64,000 bases of DNA from Sabellastarte sp. h YS-2021 (lineage: Eukaryota > Annelida > Polychaeta > Sabellida > Sabellidae), in NCBI GenBank assembly GCA_964017235.1, contig OZ024939.1, positions 45,858,241 through 45,922,240 on the forward strand, read 5' to 3'. Within the stretch, counting starts at the first letter, position 1; each line of letters starts with the position of its first letter. Shown piece after piece: positions 43,540-55,860 of this stretch. The notes under the pieces were generated by a model. It saw only the letters and a program-made list of their open reading frames with translations, had not been told where the DNA came from and searched no databases. The translations under genes were made by a program, and so were the position numbers.

Positions 43540-44120
43540 GCAATATCCTCGTTCGACCTTGAAGAAGGGGTCCAAGGTCAAATCTAACCACACAAATACA
43601 TTCCCAGCCCATGATTTCCTATGGTTTACCATTCCAAACCTCTAGGACCAATTATAAATGAGTTATAAGCACTTTTAAGCTTGGCTGTCCTCATTTGACC
43701 TTGAAGGAGGGGTCCAAAGGTCAAATCTGACCATACCAAAAGATTCCGAGCCAATGATTTCCTATGGGATGGTAAACCATCCCAAATCTCTGTCACCAAT
43801 AATAAGCGAGTTGTAGGCACTTTCAATTTTCGCTATCCTCATTTGACCTTGAAGGAGGGTTCCAAGGTCAAATTGGACCATATCAACAGATTCACAGCCC
43901 ATGATTTCCTGTCTGTTTACCATCCCAAACCTCTGGGACCAATAATAAGCGAGTTATAAGCACTTTTAAGTTTGGCTATCCTTGTTTGACCTTGAAGGAG
44001 GGGTCATTGAAGGTCAAATCTGACCACACCAAAAGATTCCCACCCCATGATTTCCTACAGGTTGGTTTATCATCCCAAAGCTCTAGGATCAATAATAAGG
44101 GAGATATAAGCACTTTTCAT
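43540..44120 (+). repeat. Tandem array, about 146-bp period, four units
   Basis: Each unit carries TTGACCTTGAAGGAGGGGTC, then ATGATTTCCTATGG, then AATAATAAGCGAGTTATAAG. Units start near 43550, 43696, 43844 and 43987. A fifth diverged unit lies outside the array at 46730-46860. Confidence 0.85.
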
Positions 44121-44289
44121 GACTGACAAAAAACACCTGTGGCGGCCATCTTGTTTCTCAAAATGAGGCCAAAATATTCCCAGACAACATTTTATGGTTA
44201 TTAATATATACTGCAAACTTAAGAAAGCTAGCTATAATATTTTTTTTCATCAGAGCAGTAATGGTGAAATCTCTCTCTACACACTGCGG

Positions 44290-45420
44290 CTATCCAGTGG
44301 ATACAATGATTTACTCAACAGTGAGAACCTGAAAGTAGCTATTGCTCAGCTATGCCATGACATAGAGGTCTGCAATTTCACTATGTTATAGCTGACCAAA
44401 AATTCTGTGAATAACATATTTAACAAATTACTCTAAATGTAATAGTTTTAAGTTACAACTGATTTACTCAACAGTGAGAACCTCAAAGGAACTATTACTC
44501 AGCTATGCAATGAGCTACATGTCTGAAATTTTACTATGTTATAGCTAACCCCAAAGTAGGTGAACAACATATTTAAGCAAACTACTGTAAATGCAATAGT
44601 TTTCAAGCTACAACTGATTTACTCAATAGTGAGAACCTGAAATTAGCTATTGCTCCGCTATGCCATGAGCTATAGGTCTGTAATTTCACTATGTTATAGC
44701 TGACCCAAAAGTAGGTGAACAATATATTTTAACAAAATACTCCAAATGTAATATTTTTCAAGTTATAGCTGATTTACTCAACAGTCAGTACCTGAGAATA
44801 GCTATTGCTCAGTTGTGCCATGAGCTATAGGTCTATAATTTCACTATGTTATAGCTGACCCAAAAGTAGCTGAATAACATATTTGCACAAATTTCTGTAA
44901 ATGCAATAGTTTTCCAATTATAACTGATTTACTCAACAGTGAGAACTTCAAAGTAGCTATTACTCAGCTATGAAATGAGCCACAGGTCTGAAACTTCACT
45001 ATGTTATAGCTGACCCCAAAATAGGTGAATAACATATTGAAACAAAATACTCTAAATGCAATAGTTTTCAAGTTATAAGTGATTTACTCAACAGTGATAA
45101 CCTAAAAGTAGCTATTACTCAGCTATGCCATGAGCTACAGGTCTGAAATTTCACTATGTTATAGCTGGCCCCAAAGTAGCTGAATAACATATTTATATGA
45201 AATTCTCTAAATGCAATAGTTTTCAAGTTACAAGTGATTTTACTCATGATGGAAGTTACTGAAAAGCCCAAAAGTAGCTATTACTCACTTAGCTATTGAG
45301 ACAGACACCCAACTTACTCACCATATTGTAGCTATGAAAAAAGTAGCTGAAGAACATATTTTCACAAAATGCTGTAAATGCAACACTTTTGAAGTTATAA
45401 GTGATTTAGTGCATGATTTC
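44290..45420 (+). repeat. Tandem array, 155-bp period, seven units
   Basis: GATTTACTCAACAGTGAGAA recurs at 44308, 44461, 44616, 44771, 44926, 45081 and (diverged) 45236. Each unit also holds CTATTACTCAGCTATG and TTCACTATGTTATAGCTGAC. Confidence 0.9.
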
Positions 45421-45823
45421 ATGAATTTTAATGCATTAAAAATTATTAAAAAAATTTATTAAAAAAAAAGTAAGACAGATCCAGGTCTCATACTGACACA
45501 AGAGAATCTACCTCTGGCCTAGTACATATATGCAAGATATGAGAGAAATCCCTGCAATAGTCACTGAGAAAATTGTGATAAAAAGTTGAAATTTTCACAC
45601 TTTTGGTGGGGGTACCCCCCTTGTAATGTCTCTAGCAAACAGACGAACAGACAGATTTGCATGACTTGAACAATTTTTCATCTTCGATAGATAGGGTATC
45701 TTTTAAAATAAACAGCACGTCTCTAGGCCTTGTAGTTTTGGAGAAGAAGTTGTTCACGCGGACGCGGACGCCCACGCCGCAGAGTGATGACATAATGTCA
45801 GCTGACTGACAAGTCAGCTGACA

Positions 45824-46510
45824 TAAAAAGTTGTTACTTGCTGCAACTGATATCAAAGTAATGTACATATTATAGAGGTATCTTCTTTACCTGTCTAGTG
45901 TAAAATGATCCCTCCAGATACCTGGGAGGACACAATAAGGGAATAACGATTTTAAATGAATTACTTATGATGCTTTGGAACTGAACAATTTTGATGGCAG
46001 ACTGGTTTATGAAGCTAACAAGGTAAGCCTGCCTGGTTGTACATAAGTGTAAAGATGTAATTTGTGTGTCATAACAATAATATGAACTAAAAAGTACTCA
46101 GAGAACGCAAAAATTAACCAGGGCATATATAGAATATGATTTGATTTTTCCCAAGATGTAATCCGTTCCTCAGTTGGCCAAACTCTACACAGATAAACGG
46201 TTAATGCAGTTGCAAACACAAAGAAACACACCCAAATTGTAACTACAATATTTTTCTACAGGAGGTATTTTGGATTGATTATGCATGGAAGACATTTGAC
46301 AGTGGCGCGTATATAAATTGTTTACTCTAAGCTCAATGCCTGGTTGTTTGTAGTGAATAATAATAGATAACTTGTATGCAGTGCTATCATTTATAAACTT
46401 TCAATCATATTATACCAAGAGAACTTCAACCTCATCATTATAATTTGTTTTGACATTACAGAGGCATTGGTAAATCAGACTTCTTATAATATTACAGTTG
46501 TGTTTAAAAA
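45824..46510. other. Intron 2 sequence, nothing recognised
   Basis: AT-rich, no gene or repeat structure that I can support. Confidence 0.45.
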
Positions 46511-46514
46511 TAGC

Positions 46515-47680
46515 CAGCCTTGGCTGAAATAACCCCAGCCCGCAGGTACAACAAAATGGCCACAAACTTAAGATTTGGGAAAGTGTTGTAAGAAGTATTA
46601 CTCAATCCACAAAATGTTGTCACATGTAAGATACACAGGCCATGATTTATTACAAGTTGTTTTCTGATTTTGATGCACTAGAACCAATTATAAGGAGATA
46701 TAAGGCCCCATTAGCATGATGACCTTACATGACCTTGAAGTAGGGGTCAAAGGTCAAACTTGACACTTGCAAAAGATTTGCAGACCACAATTTCCAAGAA
46801 GTTGTTTTCTCATTCCAAACCCCTCAGACCAATGATAAGGAAGATGTTAGGGCTTTTTAATACGCCCTCCAATTGGCATAAAAGAGTGATATGGCAGCCA
46901 TTTTGTTTTCAAAACAAGGCCAAAATTACCTTGTTGCAAGCTTTTCTAGCCATTTACATTTTGTGCAAATCTGACACAGCTAGCTGCAATATTTTAAATT
47001 TTACAACATATCATTGATTTTTGAGCAAATCAGTTACGGTGGCCACGTTGTTTTTCAAAATAAGTACCATAATTTGTAACAGACACATTTTTACAGCAAT
47101 AAACATGCTTTACAAATTTGGTGAAGATTTCTTCATAACTGAATGAGATATAAAGCTTGATTAAAAAATGTGACAAATGCACGCATGCATGCAGACACGC
47201 ACCATGGATGGAAGGCGATTCATAATCTCCCAACTCCGGCCTTGGCCAGCGGGAGATTAAAATGCAAATGTAGTAGCATCAGTTTAATAGTGCCCCTTTT
47301 TCAATTAAGAATTACCATATACCCTCCAAAAAATTATTCAGCTCTAGATCCTCTTGGGTAAACATACCCTGAAAATTTGGTGATAATCTGTGTATCAGTT
47401 TAGGCTGTGAAACAGCCACAAGCTTTAAGACCCAAAAATTTTAAAAGTGTTACCATGACAACAGTTTTTACCGGAATCCCCCCAAAACCTAATCAGTTCT
47501 AGATCTTCTTTGGGTAAACATACCCTGAACATTTGTTGAAAATTTGTGCACTAGTTTAGACTGTGAAACACCAACAAGCTTTATGCCCACCACTGCCGCC
47601 ACTGCCGCCAACAACACCTGGACTTTGCAGGTGACGACTATAACTCCTGACTTTATGGGCTGGGGTTAAAAACCAATATA
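46515..47680. repeat. Composite repeat with AACCCCAGCCC ends
   Basis: TAACCCCAGCCCGCAGGTAC at 46531 and GGGCTGGGGTTA at 47658 are inverted. Inside are a diverged unit of the 146-bp array (46730-46860), a hairpin TAATCTCCC/GGGAGATTA at 47223-47259, and two modules around TAGATC-TTGGGTAAACATACCC at about 47350 and 47510. AAACCCAGCCCACAGGTAC recurs at 53269. Probably several old repeats nested together. Confidence 0.5.
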
Positions 47681-48984
47681 CTACCCACCATCAGATGTGT
47701 CAGACTTTGAAGATGTTAGATCATGAATTTCTCCAAGTTTAAAGCCAAGCTAGCAAAGTAATTTCATGTCCATTTCTTTCAAGACACGAACACTCACCTA
47801 ATAATATGGAAAATTAGGAATTTGACAATAAAATAAATGGCAAACTTTGGCCCCCCAAATTTTTTTCCAAAACAATAGATAATATTACAGTCATTTTTAA
47901 TTGGGATTGATGCCAGACTGTGACGTAACAATTATGTATACTGGTGTTTGAAGTACTGATGTCTTTGGAGTAATTACAAATATTCAAAGAAGGTAGGGGG
48001 GAAGTTTAAGGTGGACATAAGACTCATAACATCAATAATAACGTCTGTACAGTGAGTATGTGGTGAATTGGATTCATATTTGTTTTGAAGTATTACTCCA
48101 AGAAAGAATGACTTCCAGTTAAAGGTGACCTCAGATTCCAACGTTACACTGAAGAATAATAATTTCCTTTAGGGTAAGTAAAAATTTGACTGTGATTAGT
48201 ATTTTGATAGTTAAATGGAGAAACCTCCCGACCTGTAGCCTGTGGAAAACTGGTTATTGCTACAAAGTTTGTCCTTGTCCTCCATTATTATATATTTTAA
48301 TACTTATATTACTTGTGAATAATTGTATAATTCCTTATACTCACTTATATTACTTGTGAATAATTGTATAATTCCTTATACTCACATCACAGAGTGTCTT
48401 GTTTTTCTTGGTATACATATACCCTTAATGGTATAACTTTTGTCCACTTCACTTAATTTTAATGATCTGAACATAATGAAATTTAATCAGTAAAACTACT
48501 AAAGGCAACTAAGTGGTGCGATTAACTTGTGTAACCATTGATCATGAACAGAATTAGTGATGATAGTCGTCACTATTTAACTATAAATTCGATAAGTGAA
48601 TAGCCAGATTAAATATGGATAGTAACTTGACTACATTTAAATCAGATGGAAATGTTCAACCAAGGTTTCACAGCATATATCAAATATTAATTATTCTTTG
48701 ATATGGTCATTATGGAGAATGACATGACTACATTTCCATTGGGTAGAACTTTTGTAATTACATTTAACAATGTATAATCTTCACAATAATTACTAGATAG
48801 ACACAATTCTATAAAAATATTAAGGGGCAACTTAATTTATCATAAGGGGAAAACCATAGCTTAGAAAAAAGGTGGGGGAGCAATGGTGGAAAATTCAATG
48901 GGAGTGAATCATAGTCAATGTAAATAATGCAAATGTTTGAAATAGTAATAGAATTTACATAATTATATTTATTGTATAGTTTAT
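47681..48984. other. Intron 2 sequence with a 41-bp direct duplication
   Basis: TTATATTACTTGTGAATAAT and the following 21 bases occur twice in tandem at about 48304 and 48345. No gene or element otherwise. Confidence 0.5.
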
Positions 48985-49270
48985 TTATACTCAGCACAAT
49001 ATCTTCATGTACTTCGGGACTCCAAGTGCTATTTGGCCACATCCAACTGTACAAGTACCGCCTTGCTCTCAAGTTACCAACATTCCCCTAAGTGAAAGAG
49101 GGATAACCATTTATCAATGTCCTTGAGGTTCTTTAACCTACAAATGGGGACAGGACCCAATGACAGAGGTCATTTTAAGTGGTCATCTGAGCCACTATGT
49201 ATTTGCCTATACCTGGGTTTGAACCCACATCATCTGTGTTAGAAGGCGAGTGTGTTACCCACTAGGCCAC
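48985..49270 (-). mobile_element. tRNA-derived SINE, family 2, copy b
   Basis: Reverse orientation. Head complement includes GGCCTAGTGGGTAACACAC and B box GGGTTCAAACCC. The body CATTGGGTCCTGTCCCCAT matches copy a at 39533. Confidence 0.8.
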
Positions 49271-49378
49271 ATACTATGTACATTACAGACATTTACCTTG
49301 ACATAAAAAATAATTAACAGTTTAAATTATCGATAAAAATTATGGCAATTTTAATATAATAAGAGAAATTTTACTCAC

Positions 49379-49453
49379 TCCTTCTGTCAAACATGCACTC
49401 CCCAATAAATTTCCTCACTCTTCCCCAAAAAGTGATTTCAGGACTTTTAACAC
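49379..49453 (-). CDS. Kinase pseudogene exon 2
   Basis: 75 bp between acceptor ATATTTACAG and donor GTGAGTAAA. With the last base of exon 1 it reads GVKSPEITFWGRVRKFIGEC, then MFDRR, with one base left to begin the Arg codon completed in exon 3. Reading frame and both splice sites are intact. Confidence 0.6.
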
Positions 49454-50969
49454 CTGTAAATATAAATTTGAAAATCATATAACTTAGGTTAATAAAATTT
49501 TTATAAGTTAATACCTTGCTTAGTGGACAAATGCATTTGTCCAGTGCGCTGCTGGTGTAACATTAGATATTGTATCCCTCAAAAAAGTGTGTGAGGATAC
49601 AGAATCAGACAGGTGGGGCAGATTCTGTACCCACTTCTCATATTTGTATCTTTTGAGTGGACTAGTCTTATTAGTATTTCTGTAACTGTTATTTGCAGTT
49701 TTCAGGTGGGTTTGCATGTAACCAACCTGTCTATTAGATTGATATGTCTGACATCTGTCTGTCTATCTGTCCATCCATCTGTCCATCAACAGGTTTCAGG
49801 ACTCTAACTCGGACACATTTCTGTCGATCAATTTGAAACAGGGTGCTAGGGCATCACTTAGGCTAGGTTGCTTTCAAAATTGGTGCCACTTTGAAAAACA
49901 AGATGGCCGTCATGGCTGCCATCTTGAAATTCCATTTCCAGACTCTAATGGGCCAACAGCCTTGTGGTCTATGAAACTGTTTACTGTAGAATAACTATAA
50001 ATATATTTTAAACCACAAGATAAATAATCAAATATAGTGTTGGCACACATATGTTGTTCCTTGTAACTGTACCTAAAGTGTGATTTAACCTACCGCCTAA
50101 TTACACTAAGGGTAACTTTGGTTGATGCAATACTACCGCTTATCTATACATGGGAATATACTTTTTCCAGCACTCCATCTACACCACAGGTCCACACGAT
50201 ACAATTCCTTTATACCAACAATGATAAACTTCAAATTTGCTGTTAGCCCTCACCTTGATACTGATTGCACAAACCATCTTTTGGGGTCTACAGTTTTACG
50301 TTATCACCGATAATTTGCTAATTTGTCATTTCAAGGTTAACTTTCTCCATTATAGCCAAATAATAGATATAATTTGATTATTTTGTGTCTATTTTCAACA
50401 AAATTTTCCTTATTTTGGTAGTTATTTCACATTTTATTGTGAAGAAATTTGTTTACATCAAATGCACTTTTTATCAAGTTGGTGTGTGCTAAAACCCAGA
50501 TTCGGGTCATTTTTGGAACATCCACCCCATCCCCAACTTTTTCAAATACATGTATTTGATGACATTCCCCAAGGACACGTCAGAGAGCGGATACCATGAG
50601 TGATCAATAAATGATATTTCCCATTGAGCACCCAGATAATTGCAGTGGGTTAATATTTGATGAAATTAGAATTGCATCCATTTGATGCATTCCGGACGGG
50701 ACATGGCATAATCTAATATATACAGAATTCAGCCTTTCTGAAATGTGATATTTTTAATTTCCATCAAAATTCAAGATGGCGGCAAGAATTTGGAAAAGTA
50801 AAAATTTTTAGGAGGTACTATTTCTTGGGTCCCTGGTACACAAAGGGTCCAAAAGTTGATTGAAATTGCTCTATCTCCAACTGTTTTCAAGATAATCAAT
50901 ATTTTCACAGTTGCCACTTTTAAGTTACAAGGCAAAATAGTGAAAAATGCTGAAAGATGCTAGAGAGCA
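49454..50969. other. Intron 1 sequence, simple repeats only
   Basis: (TCTGTCCATC)-like simple sequence at 49750-49790, and CATCTTGAAATTC/AAGATGGC motifs of the kind common in invertebrate repeats. No gene found. Confidence 0.5.
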
Positions 50970-51450
50970 TTAACCCTTTCGCTACCATCTATGACGACTA
51001 GCAGTCGACACTAATGCGTATTACAAGGTACCATGTCTGTCGACACAGGGTTGACTGCAATAATATTAATTTCTTCTTTCCCTTCAGTGTACTGCAATAC
51101 GTTTTCTTTAGTTTATCAGTATTAAAACGATTGCTTAAGTAAAATATATGTAAGTTATGGTATATTTTCAAAAATTTCAACATTTTCACCTATTTTAACT
51201 GGTTGTTGAAGATATTACCGCATATAGCTGCATATTGTTTGCTCGTGGTTATATTTATCTGGGGTCATATTCCCTGGAGTTTCTCCATTCGACTTTCATC
51301 AATTCCTAATGAAATATGCTGCAAAATACCGCAAATGAAGTGCATAAGGTAGTGAGTAAATGTTTTACTTTATTGGCATTTCTGACGTGATATGATGTCA
51401 CATGGCTACAGTCCCCCAGAATAATGATCCTTCAGTAGCGAAAGGGTTAA
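50970..51450. mobile_element. piggyBac-type MITE with TTAA duplication
   Basis: Element 50974-51446 (473 bp) with inverted ends CCCTTTCGCTAC, flanked by TTAA at 50970-50973 and 51447-51450. TTAA duplications and CCCTTT termini are piggyBac hallmarks. No transposase coding. Confidence 0.85.
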
Positions 51451-52712
51451 ATGACCAAAGGTATGTCTCTGACCTTAAGCTGGCCATAACTTGTGTATTA
51501 TTGTGAGTACACAATCACCTTAAAATAGGGTTCTTCTCCTGAGTCAAGTACACATGTGTGCCAAGTCTGAATGAAATCTGTGAAAGCGTTTCTTTAGTTG
51601 TTTTCACATAAGTCAAAGCATATAGCGAAGCAATGGAAGTAAAACCAGTATATCCAACTTTTTTCTAGGGATTTAATCGTATGCCAAAAACAATTTTTTC
51701 TGACAAACTGTTGAAGAGAATTATTAATAGAAATAAACATCTTACAAACTTATGCTATCAGTTTATACTTCCATAATTTCCAATCCTTTAAATTTTATAC
51801 TTTTCCATATCTATTTGTAGTGTATTAAGTACTTTTGTTTTTTTTACTATATCGAAGTCTAGTACGTAGTTCAATGCATATATAAATGTTGTATTGATAT
51901 CACAAAATACATTTCCGGATCAGTAATACCTACATATATCCATGAACAATGTAGAAATAAAGTCCTCAGGTTCGTACTTTATGACCGTGAGTCCATTATG
52001 CCGGAAGTTCCGTCCTTATATAGAGGTCATAAAGTACGAACCTGAGGACTTTACTTCTATTATAAAGACCGGGTTTATTGATTAATCCATAAATATTATT
52101 GTAAGTATGTTTCTATACACTCCTACTTGTCGCACTACATTTTGTCTGTGTCGTTTGCTTCTCTATTATCGGCGATCGTCCATTTATTGCCTCAGATAAA
52201 TGTGCGCAGAGATATGCACACTGCATTGTTTTGTGTAGTCTGTGCACTTCCAGTCTTTATAATGCACATTAGATATAATAAAAACTAAAATGCACATGTT
52301 TCTAGATACATTCCTTCCCCAGTGGGACTATTCAGATGACAAATTGCTTGCCAAAAAAGACAAAATTCAGTTTTTTGTTTTGACTTTTTATACGATACAA
52401 AACACTAAACAGTTAATGGAGTCACCATAGGTTTACATGAGAAAATTTGAAAATGTTGACTTGTTCATATGTGATAATGAAGAGGCAAAAAAAAGAGAAA
52501 ACTGTTACTTCAAACTCTTCTTTACTATCTTCATCTGTTGTTAAATTAATTGCTAAAATAAAATTAAAGCATGTTTTTTCCATAAAAAATCATTAAACAT
52601 TAATAACCTGAGGAGTAATTAACATCACACAATTATTCCCATTGTAATATTATACCTTATCCTTAGACTAAGTATACATTAGTATTACTGAACCACAATA
52701 ATATGTAAATAT
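51451..52712. other. Intron 1 sequence with a long inverted repeat
   Basis: No gene. Contains the 34-bp inverted repeat at 51953-52058 listed separately and otherwise AT-rich DNA. Confidence 0.5.
51953..52058. repeat. 34-bp inverted repeat around a 38-bp spacer
   Basis: Arms 51953-51986 and 52025-52058 share AAAGTCCTCAGGTTCGTACT and onward with one mismatch. No target duplication was recognised, so it may be a foldback or a small MITE. Confidence 0.8.
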
Positions 52713-53242
52713 AACAAGAGGGTCAGAGATGCCCCAAAAGGTGGGTTGCGCAGGCAGCAATAAGGTTAGCGACCGCTGTAATTACATTTAGAAACAAGGA
52801 AAGAATTGTTAGGTCACCCAGTTAAGGTGAACGTGTTAGATGTGCTAAGAAATGTAAAACTTGTAATCTAGGTTACATAATTGTATCCATGCTATAAACG
52901 GACAAACGAAAGGATGGAATTACACCAATTTCGAAAGCAACTTAGCTATGATGGTGATGTATCTCCCTGTCAAGTTTGAATTCGATTGGACAAAGCATTT
53001 TCGAGTTAGAGTCCGGAAACAGAAATTTTGACTGACAAACGGACAAAAAACGGACTCACGGATGAAATTATACCAATTTTGAAAGGAACCTAGCTGTGAT
53101 GGTGATCTATTTCCCTGTCAAGCTTGACTTTGATTGGACAAACTGTTTTCGAGTTAGAGTCCAGAAACCAAAAATGTGGACGGACAGACGGATGTCGGAC
53201 ACATAAATCTAATAGGTGGGTTGGTGACACACAACCCGCCTA
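52713..53242 (+). mobile_element. Hairpin-ended repeat H
   Basis: Begins AACAAGAG like repeat G, with AGGTGGGTTGCG near its 5' end. It has two tandem units of about 140 bp (TACACCAATTTCGAAAG... and TATACCAATTTTGAAAG..., each with TTCGAGTTAGAGTCC), then a CpG block GACGGACAGACGGATGTCGG and a terminal hairpin AGGTGGGTTG / CAACCCGCCT at 53214-53241. Confidence 0.65.
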
Positions 53243-53536
53243 AAAATTGCCAACCTTGTCAGGCAAGAAACCCAGCCCACAGGTACAAGTCAATGGGCAA
53301 CAATATTCAGATTTAGGGAAATCTTAGGAACAATTTCAGTTGTAAGAAGTTTAAAAACCCACATACGTTGCAATACAGATATTAAACTTTTTTGTGAACA
53401 GTGAATGTTTAATTGAAACAAAGTTGTATTTTGAGTATTCAACATGTTATTTGCATACAAGATTATAAGAAATATTTCAATAATTAACCTGTTTGATCAT
53501 TGTAAAAAGAATGGGAGAATATATATATTTACTTAC

Positions 53537-53549
53537 CCTTTTCAGTCAT
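53537..53549 (-). CDS. Kinase pseudogene exon 1 (start codon exon)
   Basis: ATGACTGAAAAGG followed by the strong donor GTAAGTAAA. Reads MTEK plus one base of Gly. The join to exon 2 restores phase. The 5' untranslated region and promoter are not identifiable. Being so short, it rests on the donor and the phase agreement with exons 2-4. Confidence 0.5.
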
Positions 53550-54060
53550 TGTAGCCAAAGGTCTTCAGTGTTAACAAAATAAAATTCTTTCACAAAATGT
53601 GTCCAATTAAATTGAAAAATTTTGTTGTAATTTCAATTTTTACGCTCTGTACAGTTATCATACACAGCACAAACATACAGGCATTCAGACCCAAAACTCA
53701 CCTCCCAGATGAGGCAGTGGAACTGATAAGGACTGCAAAACATCACAACCCTGTTGTTGTTGTAGGAAGGAAGGAATTATTACAGAGATCCACTACCTAG
53801 CCTACAACTTAAACATTATGAGAAGTTTACATTAAAATCTACACGTATAACAACATATAAACTTCATATAAACATTCACCACATACCATACAAATCCCCT
53901 AACTCATAGTATGTAGTTGTAGTAATTGTGTAATTTATTCCAAGTCTGAATGAAGTCAACAACACTGCTTAATATAAATACAGACAGTGTGACAGACATA
54001 CATATGCAAATGCATACAAAAGTATCAATCTAAGTATCACACATATACTTATAAAATAAC
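53550..54060. other. Upstream flank of the kinase pseudogene
   Basis: Presumed promoter side. No TATA box or repeat that I can support. A short plus-strand open frame at 53597-53800 has no recognisable features. Confidence 0.4.
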
Positions 54061-54244
54061 AAACTGTAGGAACCAATTTCAAAGTCTGCCCACCAGCAAA
54101 CCAAGGAATTGAGACAGAAAATTGGTAAAAATGTTATAGTTTCCAGAAACATGCATCTAAAAATTCATGTACAGAAACACTACCTTAAAAAGCTAAAGAT
54201 GCACTCATTCTTGCTTTGACCCACTATTGTTGAGAGTCAGAATT

Positions 54245-54780
54245 TGACTTCTCATCAGTCAAAAGGATAGTCTGCCTTAAGCAAGATGAGATGGTTGCCC
54301 TGAAAATATCTGCTGTAAAGCCTTCCTAAAGAGCTACAGACAAGAAATAGTAATTCCTCATTGAATCATTTGTCCTATGTAAAAAGAATTTGAAAACCCT
54401 CACCAGACAAAGAGATCTATCTTGAGTAAAACTGCTGTCCCAATGATTGAGAGCTGACATGACCACCGCCTTAACTGAAGTAGGCCCATCCGAAGCCAAC
54501 TGGTTCTTGGCTAAAATGGCCAGAGCCACTTGTGACCAATTCTCCTTTAAAGTAAGGCAAGAAAATGCCAACATGAATTTCACTTCTTCCTTTGCTCGAT
54601 CCCAAAGTCAAAAGAAAGACTGTCTTGAAAGTTAATAATGTCCAAGAAACTTTCCCCAATGGCTCAAAGGGCTGTTTGGTGAGAGCAAGCAAGACCAGAG
54701 ACAAAAGGTAAAGAAGGCTAAACCTATTGGCTAATGGTTTGTCTCTACAAAAACATGTCAACAATCTATTCAGCTCAAGA
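54245..54780 (-). pseudogene. DIRS C copy 3 recombinase fragment
   Basis: SSKGRSEIHVGI, then VALAILAKNQLASDGPTSVK, then QDRSLCLVRVFKFFLHRTND parallel the recombinase of A, B and E up to the first catalytic Arg region and beyond. A frameshift splits it near 54580. The H-x2-R and Tyr boxes are not recognisable. Confidence 0.75.
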
Positions 54781-54984
54781 GTTCTAGAGACTTATTCCCA
54801 TTCAAGCAAAGCAATCTGTAATTGTTATTCTGTAACCAGCAATAGTTGATGGCTTAAGATTCTTTTCCTTAAAGAAGTAATTAAGGAAATTTGCTACATC
54901 TGGAAAAGTATTATCTGAGATGTTCACCACAAGGAAGCCTCAGAAGGAGGTTTGTGGATAGGTCTACCAGGTCCTGAAGAATCC

Positions 54985-55510
54985 CTGGCCACCCTAGTGC
55001 AATCATGATGAATCTGCACATGTAGGTGGTCATCTTTCAATCATCTGAGGAATGAGAGCCACTGGACAAAACACAAAGCTGTCCAAACCCTCCCAAGAAA
55101 AGTTCAATGCATCTGTTCCCCAAGCCTCACATTCTAGGACAGGAGACACATACATTGGAAGCTTATGATTCAATTTGCTGGAAAAAAATCTATCATTGGT
55201 CGATACCAATGGCAGATCGATTGAACACACATACAAGGGAAGCCTTAAAAGGAAACTATGTGGAACAGATCCACCAGATCCCAAAAACAAGACATCCTAG
55301 CCACCCTAATTCAATCATGATGATTCTGCACCTGTAGGCGGTCATCCTTTTGTATCACCTGAAGAATCAAGGCCACAGGACCAAACAAAACTGTCCAGTA
55401 CACCCCAAGAAATGTTGAAGGAGACACATACATTGGAAGCTTGTGATTCAACTTTGTTTCAAACAAATCCATCATTGGTAGAAGCCAGCAATGGCAGATT
55501 TGATTCAGAA
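54985..55510 (-). pseudogene. DIRS C copy 3 MT-like region, tandemly duplicated
   Basis: FFSSKLNHKLPMYVSPVLEC and DALNFSWEGLDSFVFCPVAL identify the MT-like block. The block occurs twice: TCAATCATGATGAATCTGCA at 55000 and TCAATCATGATGATTCTGCA at 55311, with GGAGACACATACATTGGAAG at 55142 and 55420. This copy therefore carries a diverged internal duplication of roughly 300 bp. Confidence 0.7.
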
Positions 55511-55582
55511 CACCTGATTCAGAACAGATGATTCAAAACTCATTCAATTTGATCACCCTGTCTCTTATGGACAAGGAATCTG

Positions 55583-55860
55583 CTAGGACATTTGGATTCC
55601 CTGGGATGTGATCTGCCTGAATCTGAACCTCCCTGGCATTCCTCCAAGACATAATTCTTTAGATAAGGGCACACATTTCTGAAAGTGGGTACCTCCCTGC
55701 TTGTTCAGATAAGCAACCACTGATGAACTGTCTGTGGAAATCAACAGATTGAGATTCAGAAGCTGACTTCTGAATGATTCTAAAGCTAATAACCCTGTTA
55801 ATGTGGAGCCTTGACTCATGATACCACAGACCACTGGCTGTTTGATGCCTCAATCGGGCA
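55583..55860 (-). pseudogene. DIRS C copy 3 RNase H fragment
   Basis: STDSSSVVAYLNKQGGTHF matches ATDNSTVVAYINKQGG of DIRS E RNase H. SGLWYHESRLHINRVI precedes it in another frame, corresponding to the stretch before the ELK motif. Frameshifted. Confidence 0.75.

Larger units (their letters stand above)
43263..45823 (+). mobile_element. Hairpin-ended repeat G with two internal tandem arrays
   Basis: Starts AACAAGAG, followed by a stem-loop AGTGCCCG-TTCA-CGGGCACT and TGTCAGCTGACTGA. Ends with a CpG-rich block (GCGGACGCGGACGCCCACGCC) and a perfect terminal hairpin TGTCAGCTGAC-TGACAA-GTCAGCTGACA at 45796-45823. The inner arm repeats the 5' TGTCAGCTGAC. This resembles non-autonomous Helentron/pearl-type elements, which combine inverted subterminal repeats, a tandem-repeat core and a 3' hairpin. 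Confidence 0.65.

Noticed and set aside
46530..47670. TTAA-flanked DNA transposon with AACCCCAGCCC ends
   Set aside because: Ends are short and the interior is a mix of other repeats. I could not define a consistent target duplication, so it is listed only as a composite repeat.
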